A stretch of 64,000 nucleotides of DNA from Melaminivora sp034675505 (lineage in GTDB: Bacteria; Pseudomonadota; Gammaproteobacteria; Burkholderiales; Burkholderiaceae_C), in contig JAUCDD010000033.1 in the NCBI GenBank assembly GCA_034675505.1, positions 14,275-78,274 of the forward strand, read 5' to 3'. The notes beneath the pieces are model-generated. The model was not told the origin of the DNA and made no database searches. It saw only the letters and a list, made by a program, of their open reading frames with translations. A program made the position numbers and the translations under genes. Within the stretch, counting starts at the first letter, position 1. Each line of letters opens with the position of its first letter. This document shows, piece by piece, positions 19,058-27,226 of the stretch.

Positions 19058-20284
19058 ATGAACACTCTTGACGGCAAACATATCGTCCTGGGCCTGTCCG
19101 GCGGCGTGGCCTGCTACAAGGCCGCCGAGCTGGTGCGCCTGCTCGCCAAGGCCGGCGCCAGCGTGCAGGCGGTCATGACCGAGGCGGCCGGGCAATTCAT
19201 CACCCCCGTCACCTTGCAGGCGCTGACCGGGCGTCCCGTCTATGGCTCGCAGTGGGATGCACGCGAGCCCAACAGCATGGCGCACATCAACCTCTCGCGC
19301 GCGGCCGACGCGGTGCTCATCGCGCCCTGCAGCGCCGACTTCATCGCCCGCCTGGCGCAGGGCCGCGCCGACGAGCTGCTGAGCCTGCTGTGCCTGGCAC
19401 GCCCGGCCGAGCGCGTGCCGCTGTTGCTGGCGCCGGCCATGAACCGCGAGATGTGGGCGCACCCGGCCACGCAGCGCAACCTGGCGCAGGTGCAGCGCGA
19501 CGGCGCCAGCGTGCTGGGCGTGGGCCACGGCGACCAGGCCTGCGGCGAGACCGGCGACGGCCGCATGCTGGAGGCGGCCGAGATCCTGGAGGAACTGGAG
19601 GCATTCTTCAGCCCCAGGCTGCTGGCGGGCGAGCAGGTGCTGGTCACCGCCGGGCCGACCTTCGAGGCCATAGACCCGGTGCGCGGCATCACCAACCTGT
19701 CGTCGGGCAAGATGGGCTTCGCCATCGCCCGCGCTGCGCGCGCCGCTGGCGCCGAAGTGACGCTGGTGGCCGGCCCGGTGCACCTGCCCACGCCGCGCGG
19801 CGTGCGCCGCATCGACGTGGTTTCTGCACAAGACATGCTCCATGCCGTTGATGAGTGCCGGGATGCAGCTACTATTTTCATAGCTACCGCAGCGGTCGCC
19901 GACTGGCGCCCGGCGGCCAGCGCCGCGCACAAGATCAAGAAGGACGGCTCGGGCGAGGTGCCCGCCCTGGCCTTCGTCGAGAACCCCGACATCCTGGCCG
20001 GCGTCGCCGCCTCGCCGCGCGCGCGCAGCGGCCAGCTGTACTGCGTGGGCTTTGCCGCCGAGAGCGAGAACCTGCTGGCGCACGCCAGCGCCAAGCGCCT
20101 GCGCAAGGGCGTGCCGCTGCTGGTGGGCAACATCGGCCCGGCCACTTTTGGGCAGGACGACAACGCCTTGCTGCTGGTGGATGCGCACGGGCACCAGGAG
20201 CTGGCGCGCGCGCCCAAGAGCGTGCTGGCCGGCCAGCTGGTGGAGCAGATCGCCCGGCGGCTGCGGCACACTCGCGCCGCATGA
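19058..20284 (+). CDS. coaBC: bifunctional phosphopantothenoylcysteine decarboxylase/synthase
   Basis: Two steps of coenzyme A synthesis. The N-terminal CoaC flavoprotein half has LGLSGGVACYKAAELVR, the active histidine in MAHINLSRAAD, APAMNREMWAHPATQRN, and the lid cysteine in DQACGETGDGRM. The C-terminal CoaB half has TAGPTFEAIDPVRGITN, NLSSGKMGFAIA, AAVADWRPAAS and HKIKKDGSG. 408 aa, usual length. Residues about 257-275, immediately before AAVADWRP, are encoded by a dispersed-repeat copy. Its TGA overlaps the dut ATG. Confidence 0.97.
   Translation: MNTLDGKHIVLGLSGGVACYKAAELVRLLAKAGASVQAVMTEAAGQFITPVTLQALTGRPVYGSQWDAREPNSMAHINLSRAADAVLIAPCSADFIARLAQGRADELLSLLCLARPAERVPLLLAPAMNREMWAHPATQRNLAQVQRDGASVLGVGHGDQACGETGDGRMLEAAEILEELEAFFSPRLLAGEQVLVTAGPTFEAIDPVRGITNLSSGKMGFAIARAARAAGAEVTLVAGPVHLPTPRGVRRIDVVSAQDMLHAVDECRDAATIFIATAAVADWRPAASAAHKIKKDGSGEVPALAFVENPDILAGVAASPRARSGQLYCVGFAAESENLLAHASAKRLRKGVPLLVGNIGPATFGQDDNALLLVDAHGHQELARAPKSVLAGQLVEQIARRLRHTRAA
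19825..19881 (-). repeat. dispersed repeat copy 7, inside coaBC
   Basis: On the minus strand: AAAATAGTAGCTGCATCCCGG, then CAACGGCATGGAGC. It sits inside the CoaB half of coaBC and keeps the frame; it is one of the more diverged copies. Confidence 0.5.
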
Positions 20285-20727
20285 AGATCGACCTCAAAAT
20301 CCTCGACCCGCGCATGGCGCAGCTGCTGCCCGCCTACGCCACCCCCGGCAGCGCCGGCCTGGACCTGCGCGCCTGCCTGGACGAGCCCCTGGAGCTGGCG
20401 CCCGGCGCCTGGCAGCTGGTGCCCACGGGCATCGCCATCCACCTGGCCGACCCCGGCTACGCGGCGCTGATCCTGCCGCGCTCGGGCCTGGGCCACAAGC
20501 ACGGCATCGTGCTGGGCAACCTGGTGGGCCTGATCGACAGCGACTACCAGGGCCAGCTCATGGTCAGCGCCTGGAACCGCAGCCCCGACGCCTACACGCT
20601 GCAGCCGCTGGAGCGGCTGGCGCAGCTGGTGGTGGTGCCGGTGGTGCAGGCGCAGTTCCGGGTGGTGCAGGAGTTCGCCGCCAGCGACCGGGGCGAGCGC
20701 GGCTACGGCTCCACCGGCAGCCATTGA
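20281..20727 (+). CDS. dut: deoxyuridine 5'-triphosphate nucleotidohydrolase
   Basis: Hydrolyses dUTP to dUMP and pyrophosphate, keeping uracil out of DNA. 148-aa trimeric dUTPase with all five motifs: PGSAGLDLRAC (1), LPRSGLGHKHGIVLGN (2), GLIDSDYQGQL (3), RLAQLVVVPV (4) and RGERGYGSTGSH (5). The ATG overlaps the coaBC stop by ATGA, so expression is coupled to coaBC; coaBC-dut is a common pair. Confidence 0.97.
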   Translation: MKIDLKILDPRMAQLLPAYATPGSAGLDLRACLDEPLELAPGAWQLVPTGIAIHLADPGYAALILPRSGLGHKHGIVLGNLVGLIDSDYQGQLMVSAWNRSPDAYTLQPLERLAQLVVVPVVQAQFRVVQEFAASDRGERGYGSTGSH

Positions 20728-20919
20728 CGGCGGCGCTGTCAGTGCGTGCTGACGCCGGGCGGGCTTGCGGAACTACGCGCGGCGCGGCGATCGCCCGGCT
20801 GCGCCGCGTGCGCGCGGCTGCTCCAATCTGCCTTCAAGGAACGGGTGGCCACCCTGCACCTGCACAGCCGGCCGCCGTTTGCCCATCATTGCAATCCCAA
20901 ACCCCAAGGAGTTGAAGCC

Positions 20920-21405
20920 ATGCGCAAGTATTCCCGCCTTGCCGCCCTCGCTGGCGCCGCTGTCCTGGCCGGCTCGCTGGCCGCCTGCGCCGATGCGCCG
21001 CGCCAGTACGACCGTCCCTACTACTCCGGCCAGCCGGTGCAGACCGCACCCAGCTACGACCAGCGCGTGACCGAGTACGGCACCGTGTCCTATATCGAGG
21101 GCCTGCACGCGCGCAACCGCACCAGCGGCGCCGGCGCCATCCTGGGCGCGGTGGTCGGCGGCGTGCTGGGCAACCAGATCGGCGGCGGCACGGGCCGCTC
21201 GGCGGCCACGGCCCTCGGCGCGGTGGGCGGTGCGGTGGCAGGCAACGCCATCGAGGGCCGCAATGACCGCTCGGACTTCGAGGGCTACCGCATCACCGTC
21301 CAGCTCGATCGCGGCGGCCAGCGCGTCTATGACGTGCCCAACCCGGGCGACCTGCGCACCGGCGACCGGGTGCGGCTGTACAACGGCCAGATCGCGCGCA
21401 TGTAA
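20920..21405 (+). CDS. glycine-zipper 2TM lipoprotein
   Basis: 161-aa envelope lipoprotein. Signal peptide MRKYSRLAALAGAAVLAGSL with lipobox LAAC. The middle contains a double glycine zipper (GAGAILGAVVGGVLGNQIGG and ATALGAVGGAVAGNAIEG), and the C-terminus a small beta domain (YRITVQLDRGGQRVYDVPN). This matches SlyB/Pcp-like or Rick_17kDa_Anti-type outer-membrane lipoproteins. AAGGAG lies 8 bases before the ATG. About 190 bp without other features separate it from dut. Confidence 0.88.
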   Translation: MRKYSRLAALAGAAVLAGSLAACADAPRQYDRPYYSGQPVQTAPSYDQRVTEYGTVSYIEGLHARNRTSGAGAILGAVVGGVLGNQIGGGTGRSAATALGAVGGAVAGNAIEGRNDRSDFEGYRITVQLDRGGQRVYDVPNPGDLRTGDRVRLYNGQIARM

Positions 21406-21408
21406 CCC

Positions 21409-21444
21409 GGGCGCTGCGGGGCGGCTGCGCCCCGCGCAGCGCCC
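21409..21444. terminator. long GC-rich hairpin between convergent genes
   Basis: GGGCGCTGCGGGGC pairs with GCCCCGCGCAGCGCCC across a 6-base loop with one small bulge. It separates two convergent genes and could end transcription from both sides, but there is no T-run. Confidence 0.4.
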
Positions 21445-21447
21445 GCA

Positions 21448-21972
21448 TCAATGCAGCGCGTCGCTGCCCGGCGCCTGGGGCTGGATGCGGAAAAAACCCG
21501 TTCCGGCCGAGCGCTGGGCGGTCTCCTCGTCCGTCGCCGGGCGCACCCCGTGCACTTTCAGCTTCAGGCGCAGCGCCAGGCCGGCCAGCGGGTGGTTGCC
21601 ATCTAGCACCACGTGCTCGGGGTAGATCTGCGCTACCGTATAGAGCGCATCGCGCGGCGCCTCGGTGTTCACGCCCGCCGGCAGAGCCGTTCCCTCGAAC
21701 GTCAGGCCTTCCTCCAGCTCGGGCGGGAACAGCGCGCGCGGCTCCAGGAACAGCAGCTTCTCGTCATAGTCGCCGAAGGCGTCCTCGGGCTCCAGGTGCA
21801 GCGCCAGCTCGGCGCCGGCCTCGTGGCCCTGCAGCGCCTGCTCGATGCGCTCCAGCAAGTCGTCGCCGCCGACGAGGAACTCCACCGGCTCGTCCAGCAC
21901 GTCCAGCTCCTCGCCCAGGGTGTCTTGCAGCACCCATGTCAGGGCGACCACGCAGTGTTCGTTGATTTCCAT
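21448..21972 (-). CDS. FKBP-type peptidyl-prolyl isomerase, SlyD-like
   Basis: 174-aa prolyl isomerase of the SlyD/FkpA2 type. The FKBP half-domain surrounds an inserted-in-flap (IF) chaperone domain: MEINEHCVVALTWVLQDTLG, EFLVGGDDLLERIEQALQGH, then PEDAFGDYDEKLLFLEPRALF and VVLDGNHPLAGLALRLKLKV. It has no histidine-rich metal tail like that of E. coli SlyD, so nickel handling is unlikely. ATG at 21972. Divergent from the oxygenase gene. Confidence 0.9.
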   Translation of the reverse strand: MEINEHCVVALTWVLQDTLGEELDVLDEPVEFLVGGDDLLERIEQALQGHEAGAELALHLEPEDAFGDYDEKLLFLEPRALFPPELEEGLTFEGTALPAGVNTEAPRDALYTVAQIYPEHVVLDGNHPLAGLALRLKLKVHGVRPATDEETAQRSAGTGFFRIQPQAPGSDALH

Positions 21973-22036
21973 ACGAGAATTGTCGCAGTTCCCCCCACCC
22001 GGCGGCGCCCCGGCGGCGCCGCCCACCACGCCTGCC

Positions 22037-23167
22037 ATGGATACACGACAACCCCTGCCCCTGCTGGGCGGCCTGAGCGCCGCGCAGTTCATGCGCCGCC
22101 ACTGGCACAAGAAGCCGCTGCTGGTGCGCGGCGCCATCGCCGGCTTCGAGCCCCCCGTGGGCCGCGCGGCCTTGCTGCAGCTGGCGGGGCGCGAGGATGT
22201 CGAGTCGCGCCTGATCCAGCACCGTGACGGCCGCTGGCTGCTGCGCCACGGCCCGTTGCCGCGCCGCGCCATCCCTGCGCTGGCCACGCCGCGCTGGACG
22301 GTGCTGGTGCAGGGCGTGGACCTGCACGACGACGCCACGCACGCGCTGTTGCAGCGCTTCGCCTTCGTGCCCCACGCCCGGCTGGACGACCTGATGATCA
22401 GCTACGCCAGCGACGGCGGCGGCGTCGGCCCGCATTTCGACAGCTACGACGTGTTCCTGCTGCAGGCGCACGGCCGGCGGCGCTGGCGCATCGGCCGCCA
22501 GAAGAACCCGACGCTCATCGAGGGCCTGCCGGTGAAGATCCTGGCGCAGTTCGAGCCGCAGGAGGAATACCTGCTGGAGCCCGGCGACATGCTGTACCTG
22601 CCGCCCGGCTGGGCGCACGACGGCGTGGCCGAGGGCGAATGCATGACGTATTCCATCGGCTTTCGCTCGCCCGACCAGGCCGGCCTGGCGCACGAGGTGC
22701 TGCTGCGCCTGGCCGACGCCGCGGCCGACGAGGAGGGCAGTGCGCTGTACCGCGACCCGGGGCAGCTCGCCGTGGCCACGCCGGGCGCCGTGCCGGCCGG
22801 GCTGCAGGCGTTCGCGCGCGACGCGGTACTGCGCACGCTGGCCGACCCGGCGGCGCTGGAGTGCGCCCTGGGCGAGGCCCTGACCGAGCCCAAGGCCAAC
22901 GTGTGGTTCGAGCCCTCCAGCAGCGCCGGGCTGATGGAGCAGGTGGTGCTGGACCGGCGCACGCGCATGATGTATGACGCGCAGCACGTCTTCATCAACG
23001 GCGAGAGCTACCACGCCGGGGGCGAGGACGCTGCGCTGATGCGCCGCCTGGCCGACACCCGGGCGCTTGCGCCGAACGAGCTGGCGCAGGCCAGCGACGA
23101 GGCGCTGCAGCTGCTGGCCGGCTGGTGTGACGCCGGCTGGGCCCACGCGCGCAGCGCGGCCGGTTGA
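22037..23167 (+). CDS. JmjC/cupin 2-oxoglutarate oxygenase, ribosomal-protein hydroxylase type
   Basis: 376-aa Fe(II)/2-oxoglutarate-dependent oxygenase of the RoxA (YcfD) group, which hydroxylates an arginine on ribosomal protein L16 in E. coli. The JmjC core is visible: HWHKKPLLVRGAI at the N-terminus, the iron triad in GVGPHFDSYDVFLLQ (His, Asp) and PPGWAHDGVAEGE (His), plus MISYASDGGGVG. A C-terminal winged-helix-like tail follows. Its stop overlaps the region of the next gene's start, so the two are probably translationally linked. Substrate here is inferred from the family. Confidence 0.9.
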   Translation: MDTRQPLPLLGGLSAAQFMRRHWHKKPLLVRGAIAGFEPPVGRAALLQLAGREDVESRLIQHRDGRWLLRHGPLPRRAIPALATPRWTVLVQGVDLHDDATHALLQRFAFVPHARLDDLMISYASDGGGVGPHFDSYDVFLLQAHGRRRWRIGRQKNPTLIEGLPVKILAQFEPQEEYLLEPGDMLYLPPGWAHDGVAEGECMTYSIGFRSPDQAGLAHEVLLRLADAAADEEGSALYRDPGQLAVATPGAVPAGLQAFARDAVLRTLADPAALECALGEALTEPKANVWFEPSSSAGLMEQVVLDRRTRMMYDAQHVFINGESYHAGGEDAALMRRLADTRALAPNELAQASDEALQLLAGWCDAGWAHARSAAG

Positions 23168-23178
23168 AGGGTCGTCCG

Positions 23179-23706
23179 ATGCCCGCCGTGGCCCCTGGCT
23201 CCGCCCCCGTGCCGCCACCGCCGCCCTTGCCCGACGGCCCGTTCGACGGGCGCGAGGCCTTTCGCGCGCTGGTGCGCGCCGCGCTGGCCGAGGCTGCCGC
23301 GCGCGGCTGGGGCGAACTGGTGCTGAGCGACGCCGACTTTGCCGACTGGCCGCTGGGCGAGCGCGCCGTGGTGCAGTCGCTGCACGACTGGGCGCGCGCC
23401 GGGCGGCGCTGCACCCTGCTGGCGCAGGATTTCAGCGAACTGGCGCGCAGCCAGCCGCGCTTCGTGCAGTGGCGCCGGCAGTGGGACCACCTGGTCACCG
23501 CCCGCCGGGCCGCCACCACCGATGCACTGGCCGTGCCCAGCGCGCTGTGGTCGCCCGCCTGGGTGCTGCAGCGCCACGACCCCGTGCGCAGCCACGGGAG
23601 CACGGGCACGGCACCCGAGCGGCGCGTGCTGCTGCGCCAGGCGCTGGACGAGTGGCTGTTGCGCCAGAGCAGCCCTGCATTTGCCGCGTCGACGCTCGGT
23701 TTGTAG
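23179..23706 (+). CDS. hypothetical protein linked to the oxygenase gene
   Basis: 175-aa soluble protein without a signal peptide or membrane segment. After a proline-rich start it reads FRALVRAALAEAAARGWGEL, then LGERAVVQSLHDWARAGRRC and SQPRFVQWRRQWDHLVTAR, ending in VLLRQALDEWLLRQSS. I do not recognise a named domain. The pattern looks like a compact alpha/beta fold. The ATG at 23179 follows the oxygenase stop by 11 bases. The tight spacing suggests a functional link, but this is inference. Confidence 0.75.
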   Translation: MPAVAPGSAPVPPPPPLPDGPFDGREAFRALVRAALAEAAARGWGELVLSDADFADWPLGERAVVQSLHDWARAGRRCTLLAQDFSELARSQPRFVQWRRQWDHLVTARRAATTDALAVPSALWSPAWVLQRHDPVRSHGSTGTAPERRVLLRQALDEWLLRQSSPAFAASTLGL

Positions 23707-23746
23707 GACGAGGCGCCCGTACAAGTCACTATTGACGAATCGTTCT

Positions 23747-23752
23747 TATAAT
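23747..23752 (+). promoter_or_regulatory. candidate -10 element of the small lipoprotein gene
   Basis: TATAAT in an unusually AT-rich stretch, 110 bp before the ATG at 23863. A TTGACG at 23732-23737 looks like a -35 but is only 9 bases away, too close to pair with it, so the -35 is unresolved. Confidence 0.4.
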
Positions 23753-23862
23753 CTTCGGTTGGTTTTCACCAGGCGCTTGCGCGCCCCCGGCAGAGCCGAT
23801 CGCTGCGAGGCGTTGAGGTTCGGCATTTCATAACAATCTTCGTCATCTATTAGGAAACTGAC

Positions 23863-24135
23863 ATGAAGAATTCCGTCGTCCTGGCTGCCCTGATCGCTGC
23901 TGCCGCCCTCGCCGCCTGCGGCAAGAAGGAAGAGCCCGCTCCCGCACCGGTCCCCGCGCCCGTGGAAGCCCCCGCACCTGCACCCGCTCCGGCCGCCGAG
24001 CCCGTTGCTCCCGCCGCCTCCGACGCAGCTGCCCCGGCCGCAGACGCCGCCTCCGATGCTGCCAAGGCTGCTGCTGACGCCGCCGCTGCCGCTGCTGCCG
24101 CCCCGGCCGCTGCCGGCGCTTCGGAAGCCAAGTAA
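23863..24135 (+). CDS. Ala/Pro-rich small lipoprotein
   Basis: 90-aa protein. MKNSVVLAALIAAAALAAC is a signal peptide with lipobox LAAC; lipidated Cys would be residue 19. After GKKEEP the chain is almost only Ala, Pro, Val, Glu and Asp: APVPAPVEAPAPAPAP, then Ala-rich heptad-like stretches (SDAAKAAADAAAAAA). It probably forms an extended periplasmic tether. No enzymatic domain. A strong terminator follows, so the gene forms its own transcription unit. Confidence 0.8.
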   Translation: MKNSVVLAALIAAAALAACGKKEEPAPAPVPAPVEAPAPAPAPAAEPVAPAASDAAAPAADAASDAAKAAADAAAAAAAAPAAAGASEAK

Positions 24136-24190
24136 CAGGCGCCCAGGCACGACTGCCGCCGCCCGGCCCTGCGCCGCAGCGGCAGCGCCC

Positions 24191-24225
24191 AGCCCCGGAC
24201 CGCAGTGCGGACGGGGCTTTTTTTT
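24191..24225 (+). terminator. rho-independent terminator
   Basis: AGCCCCG pairs with CGGGGCT around an inner CCGCA-G-TGCGG stem, followed by a run of eight T. It ends the small lipoprotein transcript. Confidence 0.85.
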
Positions 24226-24239
24226 CGTCCCCAGCTGCC

Positions 24240-24300
24240 GTTTTTGGGTCGAAATGGCTCCATGCCGGCGCCGGCAGCCGGTTTCGTGCTATCAAAAAGA
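24240..24300 (-). repeat. dispersed repeat copy 8, downstream of the lipoprotein terminator
   Basis: On the minus strand: TTTTTGATAGCAC, GCCGGCGCCGGCATGG and TTTCGACCCAAAAA. One of the best-preserved copies; it ends close to the stop codon of the MBL hydrolase gene. Confidence 0.7.
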
Positions 24301-24320
24301 AAGCTGCGCCGGGCCGCGCG

Positions 24321-25103
24321 TCAGTGGCTGGCGTCGATCCAGCCGGTGCCCGTGCGCTGGTCGGCGACGATGATCTCGTGCGCCAGGCAGCCCCAGGCCT
24401 GGGCCAGCGCCGCCTGCGCCAGGTGGGGCTGGTTGTTGTGCGCGCTCAGGTGCGCCGCCACGACATGGCGCAGCCCGGGGTGGTGCACCGCACGCAGCAG
24501 CCCGGCGCAGCCGTCGTTGGGCAGGTGGCCGTAGGGCCCGGCGATGCGCCGCTTGAGGAACAGCGGATAGCGCCCTGCCTGGAGCATGTCCAGGTCGTGG
24601 TTGGCCTCCAGCAGCAGCGCGTGGCAGCCCTGCAGGTGCTGCAGCACATGGTCGGTGACGTGGCCCAGGTCGGTCAGCAGCCCGATGTGCGTGGCGCCAT
24701 CGCTGGCGCGCAGGTGCAGCGGCTCGCGTGCGTCGTGCGGCACGGCAAAGGGCAGGGCCTGCAGCTCGCCCAGGTCTATGGCCTCGCCATCGCGCGCCAG
24801 GTGCAGCAGGCCGTCCAGCCCGGGCGCGCCCATGGCCTGCCAGGTGCCCTCGCTCATCCATATGGGGATGCGCTCGCGCTGCGCCAGCTTGAGCACGCTG
24901 CCGGTGTGGTCGGAATGCTCGTGGGTGATGAACACGGCGTCCAGCGCATCCGCGCTGGTGCCGGCGCCAGCCAGGCGCTGGTCCAGCTGGCGCAGGCTCA
25001 GGCCGCAGTCCATCAGCAGGCGGCGCGTGGCGGTGCGCCCGCGCCCCTCGATCAGCGTGGCATTGCCGCCGCTGCCGCTGGCCAGGTTGCGAAAACGCAG
25101 CAA
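24321..25103 (-). CDS. MBL-fold metallo-hydrolase (YycJ/WalJ-like)
   Basis: 260-aa metallo-beta-lactamase-fold protein. It starts MLRFRNLASGSGGNATLIEG, characteristic of the YycJ-like group, and has the metal site ITHEHSDHTGSVLKL, with later ligands in LTDLGHVTDHVL, LLEANHDLDML and VVAAHLSAHNNQP. Likely a nuclease or phosphodiesterase; the substrate is not deducible. It lies 27 bases downstream of bamC and completes a dapA-bamC-MBL run seen in many betaproteobacteria. Confidence 0.9.
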   Translation of the reverse strand: MLRFRNLASGSGGNATLIEGRGRTATRRLLMDCGLSLRQLDQRLAGAGTSADALDAVFITHEHSDHTGSVLKLAQRERIPIWMSEGTWQAMGAPGLDGLLHLARDGEAIDLGELQALPFAVPHDAREPLHLRASDGATHIGLLTDLGHVTDHVLQHLQGCHALLLEANHDLDMLQAGRYPLFLKRRIAGPYGHLPNDGCAGLLRAVHHPGLRHVVAAHLSAHNNQPHLAQAALAQAWGCLAHEIIVADQRTGTGWIDASH

Positions 25104-25129
25104 TTCAGCGCCTGCTCCGCATCAGGCGG

Positions 25130-26230
25130 TCACTTCAGGTCGTCGGCAATCACGCGCACGATGCGCTCGGCGGTGGTCGAGCTCTCGGGGGCGCCGGTGG
25201 CGCTTTGCACCGAAACCGTGCTCTGGCTGCCGTCGCTGCGCACCACGATGCGGTACTTGAGCGGGGCCGCCGCATCCGGGCTGCGGCTGAAGATCTTGCC
25301 CAGCAGGCCCTGGTCCTTGCGGGCGGCGGTGGGCTCGACGTAGCGCACGAAATACACGCCCTGGCTGCGGTCGCGGTCTTCCACGGTGAAGCCGGTGCGG
25401 TCCAGCGCCACGCCGACGCGGCGCCAGGCGCGGTCGAAGGGCTCGGCGATCTGCACCACGGGCGCGCCGCCCGCCTGGGCGATGCGCGCCGAGGGCGCGG
25501 CCGGCACCGGCGCAGCGGCGGCGGCGCGCGACTGCTCCTCGGAGACGCCCAGCTTGACCATCATGCGGCGCAGGAATTCGGTTTCCAGCTCGGGGTCGGC
25601 GGCGCGCGGCTGCCACACGGTCTGGTCCTTGTGCGAGCTGCTGTAGACCTCGACCATGCCGCGGTGGCTGACGTAGATCTCGGTGCCGCCATCGGCGCGG
25701 CGCTCCAGCCGGGTGCGGAACTTGTCGCGCTCGCCGGTGGAGTACAGCGAGTCGAAGACCTTGCCTATGGTCTGGCGCACGATGTCCTGCGGCAGCTTGG
25801 CGCGGTTTTCCGCCCAGTCGGTTTCCAGCAGGCCCAGGTCGCGGTTCTCAAGGGTGTAGACGAAGCCGTTGTCCAGCCAGAAGTCGCGCACCGGCTCCCA
25901 CAGTTGGTCGGCAGGGCGGGCCACGACCAGCCAGCGCTGGTTGCCGTCGCGCTCGATGCGCACGTCGCCGATGGCCTTGGGCGCGGCGCTGCCGGCGTTG
26001 CGCGGCTGGGCGCGGCCGGCCTCGTAGGCGGCGGCCGAGGCCGCCGTGCCGCCGGGCACGACGTAGCGCGTGTCGTGCGCCAGCTGCGTCAGGTCGGGCG
26101 GCACCTCCAGCGTCGCGCCCCTGGTGGCGCTCTTGTAGTCGATCTTGTCGCTTTGCAGGACGGAGCAGGCGGACAGGCCCAGGGCCAGGCCGATGAGGCC
26201 GATGCGGCCGATGCAGGTGCTAGGGGTCAC
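25130..26230 (-). CDS. bamC: outer membrane protein assembly factor BamC
   Basis: Lipoprotein of the BAM outer-membrane-protein insertion machine (366 aa). The start is GTG at 26230, with GAGGA 7 bases upstream, giving VTPSTCIGRIGLIGLALGLSAC with lipobox LSAC. The unstructured N-terminal part (SDKIDYKSATRGATLEVPPDL) is the segment that binds BamD. Two helix-grip domains follow (QRWLVVARPADQLWEPVRDF, then VVQIAEPFDRAWRRVGVALD). 65 bases after dapA, probably the same operon. Confidence 0.92.
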   Translation of the reverse strand: MTPSTCIGRIGLIGLALGLSACSVLQSDKIDYKSATRGATLEVPPDLTQLAHDTRYVVPGGTAASAAAYEAGRAQPRNAGSAAPKAIGDVRIERDGNQRWLVVARPADQLWEPVRDFWLDNGFVYTLENRDLGLLETDWAENRAKLPQDIVRQTIGKVFDSLYSTGERDKFRTRLERRADGGTEIYVSHRGMVEVYSSSHKDQTVWQPRAADPELETEFLRRMMVKLGVSEEQSRAAAAAPVPAAPSARIAQAGGAPVVQIAEPFDRAWRRVGVALDRTGFTVEDRDRSQGVYFVRYVEPTAARKDQGLLGKIFSRSPDAAAPLKYRIVVRSDGSQSTVSVQSATGAPESSTTAERIVRVIADDLK

Positions 26231-26295
26231 GAGAGGGTCCTCGTTGTGCAGGGTGGACGCGGGGAGAGGGGCGCGCGGCAGCGGGGTGTGCGGCC

Positions 26296-27195
26296 TCAGG
26301 CCAGCAGGCCGGCGGCGCGCAACGCGCCCTCGACCACGGCCTCGTTGCCTTGGGACAGCGCCGTCATGGGCAGGCGCATGGCCGGGCCGCACAGGCCCAT
26401 GCGCGCCATGGCCCACTTGACGGGGATGGGGTTGGCCTCGATGAACAGGTGCTTGTGCAGCGCCAGCAGGCGGAACTGGATTTCCATGGCCTTTTGGCGG
26501 TCGCCGGCAATGGCCGCGGCGCACAGCTCGCGCATCAGGCGCGGGGCCACGTTGGCCGTCACGCTGACGTTGCCGTGGCCGCCGCACAGCATCAGCGCCA
26601 CGGCGGTGGGGTCGTCGCCCGAGTACACGGCAAAGCCCGGGGGCACGTCGCGGATCAGCCACTGCGCGCGCTCGATGTTGCCGGTGGCTTCCTTGATGCC
26701 GATGATGCCGGGCACCTGCGACAGGCGCAGCACGGTGTCGTGGTGCATGTCCGCCACCGAGCGGCCGGGTACGTTGTACAGCACCATGGGCAGGTCGCCC
26801 ACGGCTTCCGCGATCGCCTTGAAGTGCCGGTACTGGCCCTCTTGCGTGGGCTTGTTGTAGTAGGGCACGACCTGCAGCTGGCTGTCCGCACCCACTTCGC
26901 TTGCGTAGCGCGCCAGGGCGATGGCCTCGTGCGTGGAGTTGGCGCCGCAGCCGGCCATGACGGGCACGCGGCCGGCGGCCTGCTCGACGGACACGCGGAT
27001 GATCTCGCGGTGTTCCTCGACGTTGACGGTGGGCGATTCGCCCGTGGTGCCGACCACGCCGATGCAGTCCGTGCCTTCCTGGATGTGCCAGTCGATGAGG
27101 CGGCGCAGCGCGGGGTAGTCCACGCTGCCGTCATCGTGCATGGGGGTGACGAGGGCGACGATGCTGCCCGTCAGGGGGGCGCTGGGAGAAGTCAT
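26296..27195 (-). CDS. dapA: 4-hydroxy-tetrahydrodipicolinate synthase
   Basis: Condenses pyruvate with aspartate semialdehyde in lysine and diaminopimelate synthesis. The 299-aa TIM barrel has GTTGESPTVNVEEH, the tyrosine in VLYNVPGRSVADM, the Schiff-base lysine in IIGIKEATGNIERA and YSGDDPTAVALM. ATG at 27195 is the natural start (MTSPSAPLTGSIVALVTPM). First gene of the dapA-bamC-MBL run. Confidence 0.97.
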   Translation of the reverse strand: MTSPSAPLTGSIVALVTPMHDDGSVDYPALRRLIDWHIQEGTDCIGVVGTTGESPTVNVEEHREIIRVSVEQAAGRVPVMAGCGANSTHEAIALARYASEVGADSQLQVVPYYNKPTQEGQYRHFKAIAEAVGDLPMVLYNVPGRSVADMHHDTVLRLSQVPGIIGIKEATGNIERAQWLIRDVPPGFAVYSGDDPTAVALMLCGGHGNVSVTANVAPRLMRELCAAAIAGDRQKAMEIQFRLLALHKHLFIEANPIPVKWAMARMGLCGPAMRLPMTALSQGNEAVVEGALRAAGLLA

Positions 27196-27226
27196 GGCGC
27201 GGTCAGGAACGCAAAAAAAAAGCATT

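Noticed and set aside
17321..19060. Continuous plus-strand frame opposite pyrG leading into coaBC
   Set aside because: The coaBC ATG at 19058 starts the real protein; the upstream extension is antisense pyrG.
23732..23752. TTGACG and TATAAT as a complete promoter
   Set aside because: The spacer is only 9 bases; the -35 must be elsewhere.
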